A DNA stretch of 64,000 bases from Agromyces aureus (GTDB taxonomy: Bacteria > Actinomycetota > Actinomycetes > Actinomycetales > Microbacteriaceae). A program made the position numbers and the translations under genes. Positions 36,824 through 44,860 of the stretch are shown here, in pieces. The stretch lies in contig NZ_CP013979.1 in NCBI RefSeq assembly GCF_001660485.1, positions 1,798,001-1,862,000 of the forward strand, read 5' to 3'. The notes below the pieces were generated by a model that worked only from the letters and a program-made list of their open reading frames with translations, was not told where the DNA came from and searched no databases. Numbering within the stretch: position 1 is the stretch's first letter; each line of letters begins with the position of its first letter.

Positions 36824-37947
36824 GAGGTGACCTTCTCGGTGTGCTCCTTGCTCCCGTACTCCCACTGTGAGGAGCGGGGAGCAGTGTTGTATTGGTGCTC
36901 TGGGAGCGCTCCGGGAGCGGTATATGAGTGCTCCTCTGCTCCTGACACATAGGGTTCAGGAGCGGGGAGCACGATCGTTGGGGAGCCCAGTCGACGCCAT
37001 TCCTTCAATGTGTCGAGCGCCCGTGAGGAACCCCAGTTGAGCCGTTCCTTGATGTCTCGCTGAGACTTCGGCGGGGGAGTGAGCTCCGACAGCGTCTGAA
37101 TGTCGGCTGCCGAAACGATGTCCTGCTTCGGTGCCGCTTCACCTTCCTTCGGAGGGATGAAGTTCCATGCGAGATCCCCGTCCGTCTGCGTCCAGAGCTT
37201 GAACGTGGCTGCAAGCGGCTCGCGATCATCACTCGGGCAGGACGCCCTCAGGCCGCCGTGACGGTCCTTGTTGAGGGTCACATGGGCCCGCCCACCGATG
37301 CCCGGTTTGAACGGCTCAGCGATGCTCACGCGCAACGAGGTGCCACCGATCGCCCGCTTCTTCGCCGTCGTCCCCGTGGCACCGAACGACTGAGCGTCAC
37401 GATTCTTGGGGAGGTGGTCGATGATGATCACCGCTGCGCCAGACTTGACTAGCGCCTTGACGACGGTCGTGTGGACCCGCGTGAAGTCATCTGGCGAGTT
37501 CGACGATGCGCCATACATGGGCAGGAGTTCGCCCAGCGAGTCGAGCAAAACGATCGCCGGCTTCCAGTCGAGAGCGTCTGCCACGACGGTTGCCATATGT
37601 TCGGCATCCTCGGGCTGGCAGTAGCGGAACCTGCCCGCGTCACGCAGTACCGCCTCGTCGACACCCATGCTGATGAGACGTGAGATGGTTGCGCCGGCCC
37701 CGTTGTGGTCGAGGTCGATCAGTAGGGCAGAGTTGCCTCGGGCGAGCTCGTCTGCGACGGCGCACTGAGCGAGCAGCGTCTTGCCGGATTCGGGGTCACC
37801 GAATACAAGATTGGACTGTCCTCGGTAGAACAGTCCAATGCCGTCGTCACGCAGTCCGATAGACGGGGCTGGGGGAGTGATGTCGCCTCGGTCGAGGAGT
37901 TCACCGATGTCGGTGTACGCGTCCTGGGTGTAGTTCGAACCGTTCAT
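36820..37947 (-). CDS. RecA-fold ATPase (AAA_25/RepA type)
   Basis: 375 aa from ATG 37947. Walker A GDPESGKT at about residue 49, Walker B AIVLLDSLGEL at about 130, and VIIIDHLPKNRD beyond it, as in phage/plasmid RepA-like helicases. The C-terminal 100 residues hold a possible winged helix (SQRDIKERLNWGSSRALDTL) and a Tyr/Ser-rich tail. Probable replication initiator or helicase loader of the element. Four-base overlaps at both ends. Confidence 0.82.
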   Translation of the reverse strand: MNGSNYTQDAYTDIGELLDRGDITPPAPSIGLRDDGIGLFYRGQSNLVFGDPESGKTLLAQCAVADELARGNSALLIDLDHNGAGATISRLISMGVDEAVLRDAGRFRYCQPEDAEHMATVVADALDWKPAIVLLDSLGELLPMYGASSNSPDDFTRVHTTVVKALVKSGAAVIIIDHLPKNRDAQSFGATGTTAKKRAIGGTSLRVSIAEPFKPGIGGRAHVTLNKDRHGGLRASCPSDDREPLAATFKLWTQTDGDLAWNFIPPKEGEAAPKQDIVSAADIQTLSELTPPPKSQRDIKERLNWGSSRALDTLKEWRRLGSPTIVLPAPEPYVSGAEEHSYTAPGALPEHQYNTAPRSSQWEYGSKEHTEKVTS

Positions 37948-38252
37948 GCGCGGCCCCGATCTTCGATGATGTCGCGTACGCGCTCGTGCACGAACTCTTC
38001 CCAATAGGCCGCAGCACCGGCCCGCATGCGGCGCAGCCTCACGTCTGGCAGTTCCTTGCCGTAGTAGAGGCGTTCGTAGAGACGGTCGCGCTCGGCTGCC
38101 ATTGATTCCTGCCCGTCGTTGAAGCCGACTGAGTAGAAGCCGGCGAGTGCGGGCGTGAGGTCGTGCAGCCCGATTTCTGCTGACACGAGACGCCAGAGAC
38201 AGGCGTCCAATTGCTTCTCGACGGTGTGGCCGACTAGTTCAATGCCGCTCAT
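37944..38252 (-). CDS. Unknown small phage-type protein, 102 aa
   Basis: Landmarks are LTPALAGFYSVGFNDGQESM and YWEEFVHERVRDIIEDRG; helical, acidic, no cysteine motif. Similar small proteins precede RepA-like ATPases in actinobacterial prophages. First gene of the tightly coupled leftward run. Function unknown. Confidence 0.65.
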   Translation of the reverse strand: MSGIELVGHTVEKQLDACLWRLVSAEIGLHDLTPALAGFYSVGFNDGQESMAAERDRLYERLYYGKELPDVRLRRMRAGAAAYWEEFVHERVRDIIEDRGRA

Positions 38253-38324
38253 CGATCACGCCCCTATCTGGTGCGCTGGCAGTAAACTTGAAAGGGCCGC
38301 TATGCCAGCAAGCAACGTGGTTTC

Positions 38325-38356
38325 GCCCGGTCGCCGCTCCTAACGGCGTACCGGGC
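38325..38356. terminator. Hairpin between HTH gene and leftward operon
   Basis: GCCCGG-CGCCG pairs with CGGCG-CCGGGC around a 7-base loop, followed rightward by TTCTTCTTTG. It reads best as a rightward terminator, but rightward coding upstream is not evident; it may attenuate leftward transcription between the HTH gene and the operon. Confidence 0.5.
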
Positions 38357-38369
38357 TTCTTCTTTGTGT

Positions 38370-38534
38370 TCAAGCGACCAAGCTCCGACCTGCGTGCTCC
38401 AGCGAGACCGCGTTGACGCGAATAAGTCGTGGGCCGAAGCGTTCTGCTTCGATGAGGCCGGCCGAGATCATTCGCCGGATGGTGCGCGTAGAAACGTCCC
38501 GCCGTGTGGCCGCTTCCTGGATGGTGATCCACAT
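38370..38534 (-). CDS. Short excisionase-family HTH protein
   Basis: 54 aa, perfect AAGGAG five bases before ATG 38534. ITIQEAATRRDVSTRTIRRM, then a wing ISAGLIEAERFGPRLIRVNA, is the helix-turn-helix of the excisionase/MerR-like group. Likely the early regulator or recombination directionality factor that heads the leftward genes. Confidence 0.78.
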   Translation of the reverse strand: MWITIQEAATRRDVSTRTIRRMISAGLIEAERFGPRLIRVNAVSLEHAGRSLVA

Positions 38535-38620
38535 ATCGACTCCTTAAATGAAGAAAGCGCCAGCACGGGTGCGCTGACGCTGAGACCGCTCCGACCATGG
38601 GAAGCGGGGGCTTAAATGAC

Positions 38621-38649
38621 GAAAGCCCCGACATGTAGTCGGGGCTTTC
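38621..38649. terminator. Perfect 12-bp bidirectional terminator
   Basis: GAAAGCCCCGAC, loop ATGTA, then the exact complement ending in CTTTC. Confidence 0.85.
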
Positions 38650-38690
38650 TGTGTCGAACCGTGAGTTGTTCTGTCACGGTGATGGGGCAA

Positions 38691-38720
38691 AAAAATAACC
38701 CGACTCGTGTGAGTCAGGTT
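38691..38720 (-). terminator. Rho-independent terminator of the 153-aa gene
   Basis: On the minus strand a 9-bp stem (AACC.GACTC type, one mismatch) with loop ACAC is followed by TTATTTTTTT, the classic form, and lies 270 bases after the stop of the leftward gene ending at 38989. Confidence 0.85.
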
Positions 38721-38988
38721 TTAGGCACGCAAAATCGGTGTGATCCATTTGACCATGGCCGGTCATTCTGAAGGGTGCCGACACGCCGTTAAATGCGAAA
38801 TCCCTAGGAGACAGAGTCCTAGGGAGCAAAGACGAAACTATCAGCGCGAGAACGAATTGCCAAAGCGACACGCCGGGGGAATGACAAAGCCGATGGCGAC
38901 CTGCTTTTGTGCAGGCGTCATCGGCTTGATCAATAAACTAACTGAGTTTCGAGGATATGTCCAGTTGCGTCCGGGTGTGTCGCGAAGT

Positions 38989-39450
38989 TCAGCCGACCAG
39001 CTCGAGCACGACGTAGCGGAATGGCTTCGGGAAGGTGTCGGCTACTGAACCCATCACGACCTCAGCGATGAGCCGCCAGATACCGTGCCGCACTCGATGG
39101 CGATCGTGATCCATGTCATCCCGCCATGACTTGCCCTGGGGGTCGCCATTCCTCCAAACGGCATAGCCGGCGTTCTGGTTGTTGGCGCGCTCAACTGCCC
39201 ACGGTTCCGTCTCGCTGATCACGTCGCCTTTGAAGTGGTCGACGATATAGAACAGACCGGACTCGCTGTGCGCCCACTGGTTCGGCAGCACCACGACAGT
39301 CTTGCCTTCGCGTTCGAGTTGTCTGATCGTCTCGGCTTCGGACTGTCGCGCCCTGGCCTGAAGGTCGAGCGCCTCGACTACCACTGCGGTCAAGTCAGTG
39401 TGCGCCCCGATACCCGAGGCGTTTGCGTCGGTACCCTTGATCTTGTTCAC
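38989..39450 (-). CDS. Unknown element protein, 153 aa
   Basis: From GTG 39450, set by AAAGGAG six bases upstream. Contains a basic/Gln-rich helix (LDLQARARQSEAETIRQLER) and a charged region PWAVERANNQNAGYAVWRNG, then HDRHRVRHGIWRLIAEVV. No signal or membrane segment. It lies between integrase and the origin-like region, in its own unit with a terminator; lysogeny maintenance or superinfection immunity would fit but is only inferred from position. Confidence 0.7.
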   Translation of the reverse strand: MNKIKGTDANASGIGAHTDLTAVVVEALDLQARARQSEAETIRQLEREGKTVVVLPNQWAHSESGLFYIVDHFKGDVISETEPWAVERANNQNAGYAVWRNGDPQGKSWRDDMDHDRHRVRHGIWRLIAEVVMGSVADTFPKPFRYVVLELVG

Positions 39451-39532
39451 GATTCGCTCCTTTGTGTGATTGTGAACCATGCCCCCGGCCTGTTCCAGCA
39501 GGTGCGGGGGTCCTTATCGCGACCCGGATGGG

Positions 39533-40717
39533 TTACGTTCGCGTCGGAACCGGCATGCGTTCCGCAATCTCCGCCAGACGGTCTGCGGCGGCATGTTGAT
39601 ACGCCATAGCCGCGACGGTGGTCGAATGACCGAGAAACTTCATCGTTTCGGCCAGAGTCGCACCCGACTGTGCGTGTAGTGTGCCGGCGAACCGTCGCAG
39701 GTCGTGCTCTCGAACGACGCCCCGAATGCTGAGAAGGTCGCGGACGCGATTCCATTCTTTGTAGAACACCGAGTTGTCTACGAATTCGGAGTGTCCGTGC
39801 GGTTGGAACAGCAAGCTCTCGGGGAAGCGGCCCGCGAAATGACTCAGGTGTGCTTCAACTGCGGGCGTGAGTGCTGAGGGTAGGACAACCGCGCGCATGC
39901 CCTCTTCTGATTTCGGGGAGCCGACTACCCAGCCCTCGCCGGTTATTCGCTGTGCTTGGCGGCTCACTTCCACGGTGGTTACGCCATCACGGATGGTGAT
40001 GTCCATCCGGCGAAGTGCCCGCCACTCGGACATGCGAAGACCGCCGTAGGCTGCGAGCAGGATCGCGAGCTCGAACCGGTCGTCGATGAAGTCAAGTATC
40101 GAACCCAGTTCACCCAACGTTGGCGGCCGGTACGTCTGCTTCATGCCGGCGCTTGTCTTCGTCAGATCCGATGGAACGGGATTCGAAGTGACAATGCCCT
40201 CGACGATCGCCGTATTCATGATTGCTCGGAGGAGACGCGCCTCAGCGCCCGCGGCCGTACGCCCCGCCTTCATCCGATCCGCGTGCCAGTTGCGAACTCG
40301 CGCCGCGGTAATTTCCGAAACGCGGTCGTTCTTGAACCTCGAAAGGCCCTTCTCGAGTTGTCGCGCGTACTCGGCGCGAGTCTTCGCAGACAGGAGGCGC
40401 CCCTTAACGACGCGCTGCGCGACCCACGTCGCTGCGTACGATCCGAAGCGCTCATCTACGACCCGGTTTGCCGCCTCGCGTGCCTGCGCCTCCAGGACGG
40501 TGGGGGAGATCCACTGCCCTCGCTCGAGATCAACGCGCACGCCGTCCAACCACTCTCGAGCTTTGTCACTGCCGGTCCTTGGCTTCGCTCGTGTTCCAGG
40601 AGGCGGCGGTGAATCGGTGAACGTGACGGGGGCGTTGTACCGAACCCCGGCGACGACATACGACGCCTGAACACGCCCGGAGGGTAGCTTGCGGATGGCT
40701 CCCCATTGCTTCGGCAT
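39533..40717 (-). CDS. int: Tyrosine-type integrase
   Basis: 394 aa from ATG 40717; a GTG at 40723 is possible. Arm-binding N-terminus, core-binding SAM-like domain (about 95-175), catalytic domain with first Arg in AAYGGLRMSEW, HDLRRF giving H-x-x-R, LGHSTTVAAMAYQH giving the second His and the nucleophile Tyr. Intact, next to attR. It should recombine the 56-bp core in tRNA-Lys. Confidence 0.95.
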   Translation of the reverse strand: MPKQWGAIRKLPSGRVQASYVVAGVRYNAPVTFTDSPPPPGTRAKPRTGSDKAREWLDGVRVDLERGQWISPTVLEAQAREAANRVVDERFGSYAATWVAQRVVKGRLLSAKTRAEYARQLEKGLSRFKNDRVSEITAARVRNWHADRMKAGRTAAGAEARLLRAIMNTAIVEGIVTSNPVPSDLTKTSAGMKQTYRPPTLGELGSILDFIDDRFELAILLAAYGGLRMSEWRALRRMDITIRDGVTTVEVSRQAQRITGEGWVVGSPKSEEGMRAVVLPSALTPAVEAHLSHFAGRFPESLLFQPHGHSEFVDNSVFYKEWNRVRDLLSIRGVVREHDLRRFAGTLHAQSGATLAETMKFLGHSTTVAAMAYQHAAADRLAEIAERMPVPTRT

Positions 40718-40738
40718 GTTCACCTAACCCTCGTTGGC

Positions 40739-40861
40739 GTGCAACGATCGTGCGATCAATCGTGTCCAAATGTGACACCTAGAGTCTCATCAATCAGAGA
40801 GCCAATGTCAATAGTGCCCCGCACTGGCGGGGCCAATCGGTGCGAATTCAAGCCGTGCAAC
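40739..40861. promoter_or_regulatory. Integrase arm-type sites, right
   Basis: GTGCAAC at 40739-40745 and 40855-40861, matching the heptamers inside attL. The second ends three bases before the att core. Confidence 0.5.
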
Positions 40862-40864
40862 ATT

Positions 40865-40920
40865 GCAGAGCAACTGACTCTTAATCAGTGGGTTCTGGGT
40901 TCAAGTCCCAGGGGGTGCAC
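40865..40920 (+). repeat. attR, 56-bp tRNA-Lys 3' fragment
   Basis: Exact copy of 30572-30627. The acceptor 5' strand and most of the D arm are missing, so it is not a functional tRNA. Confidence 0.96.
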
Positions 40921-40924
40921 GATC

Positions 40925-40957
40925 AGCCCCGAACCTCTCGCCAGGTTCGGGGCTTTT
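40925..40957 (+). terminator. Original host terminator of tRNA-Lys
   Basis: AGCCCCGAACCT and its exact complement with a 6-base loop, followed by TTTC, five bases after attR. Before integration it would have followed the tRNA directly. Confidence 0.85.
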
Positions 40958-40986
40958 CTCATGTCCCGTGGCTCGTTCCGGGCGGC

Positions 40987-41328
40987 TCAGTCCGTTGCGG
41001 CCCGGCCGGGTTGGTCGAACACGTAGAACGCGTTGCCGTCGGGGCCGTCGAGTTCGACCATGCGTCCGTCGGGGATGTCCTTCACCTCGCCCCGTTCGAC
41101 CACCGCCGCGTGCGAGTTGAGCCAGGCATCGAGGTCTTCGACCTCGTACATCGGTCCTGACGCGCCGGGTGCGGTCGACACCATGATCTGCACGTCGGAA
41201 TCCGCCAGGGCGAACGCGACCGTGTCGTCGCCTTCGCGCCACGACTCGGCGAGCCCGAGCACGTCGCGGTGGACCGCGACCGCCTCGGGGAGATCGTCGA
41301 CGGGGACGTAGATGAAGCGCAACTGCAT
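40987..41328 (-). CDS. VOC-superfamily (glyoxalase-like) protein
   Basis: 113 aa from ATG 41328 (GGAG upstream); the longer ORF is a shadow. One vicinal-oxygen-chelate domain: RFIYVPVDDLPEAVAVHRDV, then VQIMVSTAPG, and MVELDGPDGNAFYVF at the end. The glutamate-like metal ligand in VELDGPDGN is present. Enzymatic or binding role unknown. Confidence 0.85.
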   Translation of the reverse strand: MQLRFIYVPVDDLPEAVAVHRDVLGLAESWREGDDTVAFALADSDVQIMVSTAPGASGPMYEVEDLDAWLNSHAAVVERGEVKDIPDGRMVELDGPDGNAFYVFDQPGRAATD

Positions 41329-41417
41329 CGTCTGCTCCGTTCTGGTTCGAGGGTGCGGCCGGATGCCGCCTTCCGCCTCCCGCGAGGCGGGCCGGCGGCA
41401 TCCGACCGACTGGTTCG

Positions 41418-41822
41418 TCAGTGCTTCAGGTCTCGCCCGTGCACCGTGATGGCGTAGATGACGAGCACGTCGATCGCGATGACGATGAGCGACCACCACG
41501 GCTGCGCCGGGATCAGGAACAGCTGCCCGAGCGCGCTCAGGGAGGCGATGATCACGGCGAGGACGCGGGCCCAGGTCGCCCCGCTGAACAGCGCGAACCC
41601 GGTGAGCGCCAGGACGACGCCGATGATGATGTTCCACCAACCCCATCCGGTGAGATCGAACACCACCAGGCCGCCTTCGCCGACGACGTAGTAGTAATTC
41701 GATCCGATGACGGCGACGGATCCTTGGATGATGCTGAACAGGCCGTTCAGGAGGATGACGACGGCGGCGAAGCCGACCCATCCGACCCAGCCCGACATGC
41801 CCTTGGTCTCGGTGTCACTCAT
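41418..41822 (-). CDS. DUF7144-type membrane protein
   Basis: 134 aa from ATG 41822 with GGAGATGCC before it. Four hydrophobic segments: GWVGFAAVVILLNGLFSIIQG, WWNIIIGVVLALTGFALFSG, VLAVIIASLSALGQLFLIP, WSLIVIAIDVLVIYAITVHG. The family is common in actinobacteria and has no known function. Confidence 0.78.
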   Translation of the reverse strand: MSDTETKGMSGWVGWVGFAAVVILLNGLFSIIQGSVAVIGSNYYYVVGEGGLVVFDLTGWGWWNIIIGVVLALTGFALFSGATWARVLAVIIASLSALGQLFLIPAQPWWSLIVIAIDVLVIYAITVHGRDLKH

Positions 41823-41990
41823 GGCATCTCCATTCCTGGTGCATTCGACCTCCGCATCGGTGTGGGTCGCTCGAACAGCGATCCGATCGGAGACGGCCAC
41901 ACCTTATCGCCGCCCACGGCCCGAACGATGGAACGAAACGCGCTCAGTTCGGGACGGGAATCCACTTCTCGTGGGAGGGGGAGCCCCGCT

Positions 41991-44672
41991 CTAACCGCCG
42001 GATCCGGTCAGAACGCGTCGAGTCGTCCTGGCGACCGTCAGGACGAGCAGGCCACCGAGCAGCGCCGCCAGAGCCAGTCCGAGTGCTGGCGCACCGTCGA
42101 TGCCGCTCGTCGCGAGTTCGGCGCGCGGGCCGGGCGTCGGCGTCGGCGTGGACGTCCCGGCCGCCGTGTTCTCGAGCGCGAGCGCCACGGTCGTGCCCGT
42201 GGTGGGCACGAAGGTCACCCAGCCGTCCGCGTCGGGTGCGACCGTGGCGCCGTCGACGGTCCACGTCGGCGTGCCCCAGATGATGCCGGGAATGGCCGGG
42301 GGCGCCTGCTCTCGCACCGACACGGGCACGCCGGTCGGGAGGTTCTCGGCAGTGATCGGCACACCGGTGACGAGTTCGGTGGCGTTCGCCGGGCCGTTCG
42401 AGATGCGGTACTCGACCGGGAAGACCGTGCCGTCGGGCACGAGTGCCGATCCGGTGCCGTCGACGGTCTTCACCACCGACAACGACCCGAAGCCGTTCAT
42501 GGTGTTCGTCAGCGCGAGCGACACCGTGGTGCCGGGCAGGACGACGAACGTGATGTTGCCGTCGGCATCGGGGATCTGGAGCGTGCCGTCGACCGTCCAC
42601 CCGGGCGTGCCCCACTCGACGCCCGGGATCTCGGGCAGATCTCCCTCGCGGACGGTGACGACCGTTCCGGCCGGCAGCGCCGGGAACGTGATGGCCTCCG
42701 ACGCGGGGATCTCGACGGTCGCCTCGGCGCCGCCGTCGAGCGTGTAGATGAGCGGGAAGGTCGTTCCTTCCGGCAGCGCGCTGCTGCCGTCGCCGATCAC
42801 CGTCTTCGCGATCGCGATCCAGCCGACGGCGTCGGCCTCGTTCGTCAGCTCGACGGCGATCGTCTCGTTTCCGACGAGGGTGAAGGTGATGTCGCCGTTC
42901 TCGTCGGGCGCAACGGGCTGGCCGTCGATGGTCCACACCGGAGTGCCCCAGGTGATGCCGGGGACGTCGGGGATGCCGGTCTCCTCGATCGTCACGACGT
43001 CGCCCGCGACGAGTCCGTCGACGACGGCGGCGGGGTCGTCGGGTGAGACGAGCACGTCGATCGGCTCGCCGCCGTTGACCGTGTAGGTGAGCGTGAATTC
43101 GGAGCCGGAGGGCACCGCCGTCTCACCCGAGCCGCTCAGCACCTTGGACACGCTGAACCCCGCGGGGATCGGCGCGGCGGTGTTCGTCACGACGAGTTCG
43201 ACCATGGCATGCGTGGCGTCGACGACGAACGTCGTGTCGCCGTTCCAGGTGACGTCGGTCCATGCCAGATCCGGCGGCAGCGCATCGTCGCCGGGTCGGA
43301 CCTCGAAGAGCGCGATCCTCGTGCCGAACGGGAAGGTCGTATCGGGCGAGACGGGCGTGCCGTCGGCGCTCAGTTCGAGCTCGCCGGTCGTCCGGACGCC
43401 GTCGGGAGTGAGCGCGATGTAGCGCACGCCGAAGGTCGTTCCGGGTGCGAGATCTTCGGGATCGACGCCGGAGAGCGCTTTCGCGACCGAGAACGAGCCC
43501 TGCTCGGCCGGCGTGTCGCACGGGAGCGCGCCGGCGAACAGGAAGGAATGCACCTCGCCGCCGAGGATCGTCACGTCGTTCGCGATGATCTGCCCGTCCC
43601 ACGGTTGGGCGGTGATCGTGAGGTCCGCGTCGGGTGCGTAGATCGAGCCGTCGCCACGGCCGCCCGTGCCGATCGAGACCGGGCCCGTCACTTCGGAGAG
43701 ATCCCAGACCGTGTACGGCGAGTAGGTTCCCTCGGGGTCGATCGCGGGCGGCAGGATCGACGTGGTTCCGGGCTCGACGTGGATCACGAGCGGATTCAGC
43801 GGACCAGGCACGCCATCGGAGAACTGCAGCAGGGTCGCGCCGGCGATGTCGGCGTACTCGAGCACATTGGGCTGGTCGGGCGACAGCGGGCCCAGCACGA
43901 TCCGATCGCCGGTGTCCTCGAGGATCTCGACGGGGTGGCCGACGAGCTGCGTCGGGTCGACGACGTCGGCGAAGCACTGCGCGATCTCGTCGGCGTTGGC
44001 GTCGGCACTCGCCTCGACGTAATCGGCGACCACGGCCTGTCGATCGGCGCCGGTCGCGTACGTGAAGATGCTGCCGTCGCCAGCCGAGGTCGCCGGCGGG
44101 GTCGCGTCATCGGGATAGACCTGGTTCTGGGCGTCGATGAGCGGCGGGTCGTCGGTGCCGGCCGTTCGCGCGTACCGGAGCCAGCTTCCGCGGGTGAACG
44201 AGACGAACGGGGCGGCGCGGTCGACGATCTTGAGGTCGCCGATCTGCGACGGCTGCGTCGCGCCGAGGCTGGTGATCTGCGCTCGGCCCGGATTGCTCGC
44301 GGGGTCCGACGCGTAGTCGCCGATGAGCACGCGGGTCGGGTCGCCGTCGACGGTCGGCAGCACGTACGAGCCGGTGCCGGCGATGACGTGCGCGAACTGG
44401 TACGTCGCGGTCTGGGTGAGTCGCAGCCGATCGCCGACGGCGATGCTGCCCTCGAACTCGGAGTTCCCGAGCGCGGCGTTGCCCCTCGCGTAGACGGTGA
44501 ACCCGCCGGCGAGCGTGAGCGGATTGATCGCCGAGACGCCGGTCGAGAGCACGGGTGCGATCCTGGCGTCGGCCGCGGGCACCGAGCCCGGGATCGCCGT
44601 CGCGACGACCCCGCCGGCGAGCAGCACCGCTCCGATCGCCGCCACGATCGCGGACCACCGACGTCGACCCAT
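41991..44672 (-). CDS. Cell-wall choice-of-anchor A protein with four DUF5979 repeats
   Basis: 893 aa from ATG 44672 (GAGGG upstream). Signal peptide at about 1-35. Choice-of-anchor A domain at about 45-395 (FTVYARGNAALGNSEFEGSI, VIHVEPGTTS, GQIIANDVTILGGEVHSF). Four Ig-like DUF5979 repeats follow (about 405-850), each opening with SVxKxLSG and carrying WGTPxWTxDG. The C-terminus has ELATSGID, a membrane helix and RTTRR, a sorting signal of the LAxTG-like kind with Ser in place of Thr. Likely a surface adhesin anchored by a class E sortase; none is encoded nearby. Confidence 0.85.
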   Translation of the reverse strand: MGRRRWSAIVAAIGAVLLAGGVVATAIPGSVPAADARIAPVLSTGVSAINPLTLAGGFTVYARGNAALGNSEFEGSIAVGDRLRLTQTATYQFAHVIAGTGSYVLPTVDGDPTRVLIGDYASDPASNPGRAQITSLGATQPSQIGDLKIVDRAAPFVSFTRGSWLRYARTAGTDDPPLIDAQNQVYPDDATPPATSAGDGSIFTYATGADRQAVVADYVEASADANADEIAQCFADVVDPTQLVGHPVEILEDTGDRIVLGPLSPDQPNVLEYADIAGATLLQFSDGVPGPLNPLVIHVEPGTTSILPPAIDPEGTYSPYTVWDLSEVTGPVSIGTGGRGDGSIYAPDADLTITAQPWDGQIIANDVTILGGEVHSFLFAGALPCDTPAEQGSFSVAKALSGVDPEDLAPGTTFGVRYIALTPDGVRTTGELELSADGTPVSPDTTFPFGTRIALFEVRPGDDALPPDLAWTDVTWNGDTTFVVDATHAMVELVVTNTAAPIPAGFSVSKVLSGSGETAVPSGSEFTLTYTVNGGEPIDVLVSPDDPAAVVDGLVAGDVVTIEETGIPDVPGITWGTPVWTIDGQPVAPDENGDITFTLVGNETIAVELTNEADAVGWIAIAKTVIGDGSSALPEGTTFPLIYTLDGGAEATVEIPASEAITFPALPAGTVVTVREGDLPEIPGVEWGTPGWTVDGTLQIPDADGNITFVVLPGTTVSLALTNTMNGFGSLSVVKTVDGTGSALVPDGTVFPVEYRISNGPANATELVTGVPITAENLPTGVPVSVREQAPPAIPGIIWGTPTWTVDGATVAPDADGWVTFVPTTGTTVALALENTAAGTSTPTPTPGPRAELATSGIDGAPALGLALAALLGGLLVLTVARTTRRVLTGSGG

Positions 44673-44860
44673 GCGGACCCTCTTCCCCCGAAGCCGGCAC
44701 GACGCCCGAGGGCGTGTGCGTCGACGCACTCCGAATCGGATGCCGGGTGCGACCTCGGGTTCGGCGCGTCTCACGTCATGAAAGCACATCCGGAGAGGCC
44801 AGTCGACAGCGAACCCACGACCGAGATCGGCGCGGCGGCCGCACGAATCGACCGCGGGCC

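Larger units (their letters stand above)
38535..38988. other. Gene-free, hairpin-rich segment of the element
   Basis: No convincing coding. Repeated TTAAATGA(A/C)GAAAGC occurs at about 38545 and 38613. At least four hairpins follow: 38621-38649, 38697-38720, TCCCTAGGA/TCCTAGGGA at 38801-38825, and AAGCCGATG/CATCGGCTT at about 38887-38927. A rightward 102-codon ORF (38740-39048) crosses these stems and has no ribosome site. Candidate replication origin, packaging site or non-coding RNA. Confidence 0.55.
30572..40920. mobile_element. 10.35-kb integrated phage-satellite-like element in tRNA-Lys
   Basis: Bounded by a perfect 56-bp direct repeat of the tRNA 3' end (30572-30627 and 40865-40920). 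Contents, almost all leftward: integrase at the right edge, an unknown protein, an excisionase-like HTH, a replication-type ATPase, a WhiB-like protein, five small proteins, HNH endonuclease, a TerS-like protein, a tape measure, an S74 tail fibre and a second excisionase-like gene at the left edge. No large terminase, portal, capsid, tail-tube or lysis gene is recognisable. G+C is visibly lower than the host (more A-ending codons). Genes abut or overlap, with no broken reading frames. Phage satellite is favoured over decayed prophage. Confidence 0.93.

Noticed and set aside
38740-39048. Rightward 102-codon gene
   Set aside because: No ribosome site, runs through several hairpins and overlaps the leftward 153-aa gene end; composition is not protein-like.
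40865-40920. Second tRNA-Lys gene
   Set aside because: Only the 3' 56 bases are present; the acceptor 5' strand and most of the D arm are missing. It is the attR copy.
41421-43046. 541-codon rightward ORF opposite the anchor protein
   Set aside because: His/Asp/Arg-rich antisense shadow of a clear secreted protein; typical of high-G+C DNA.
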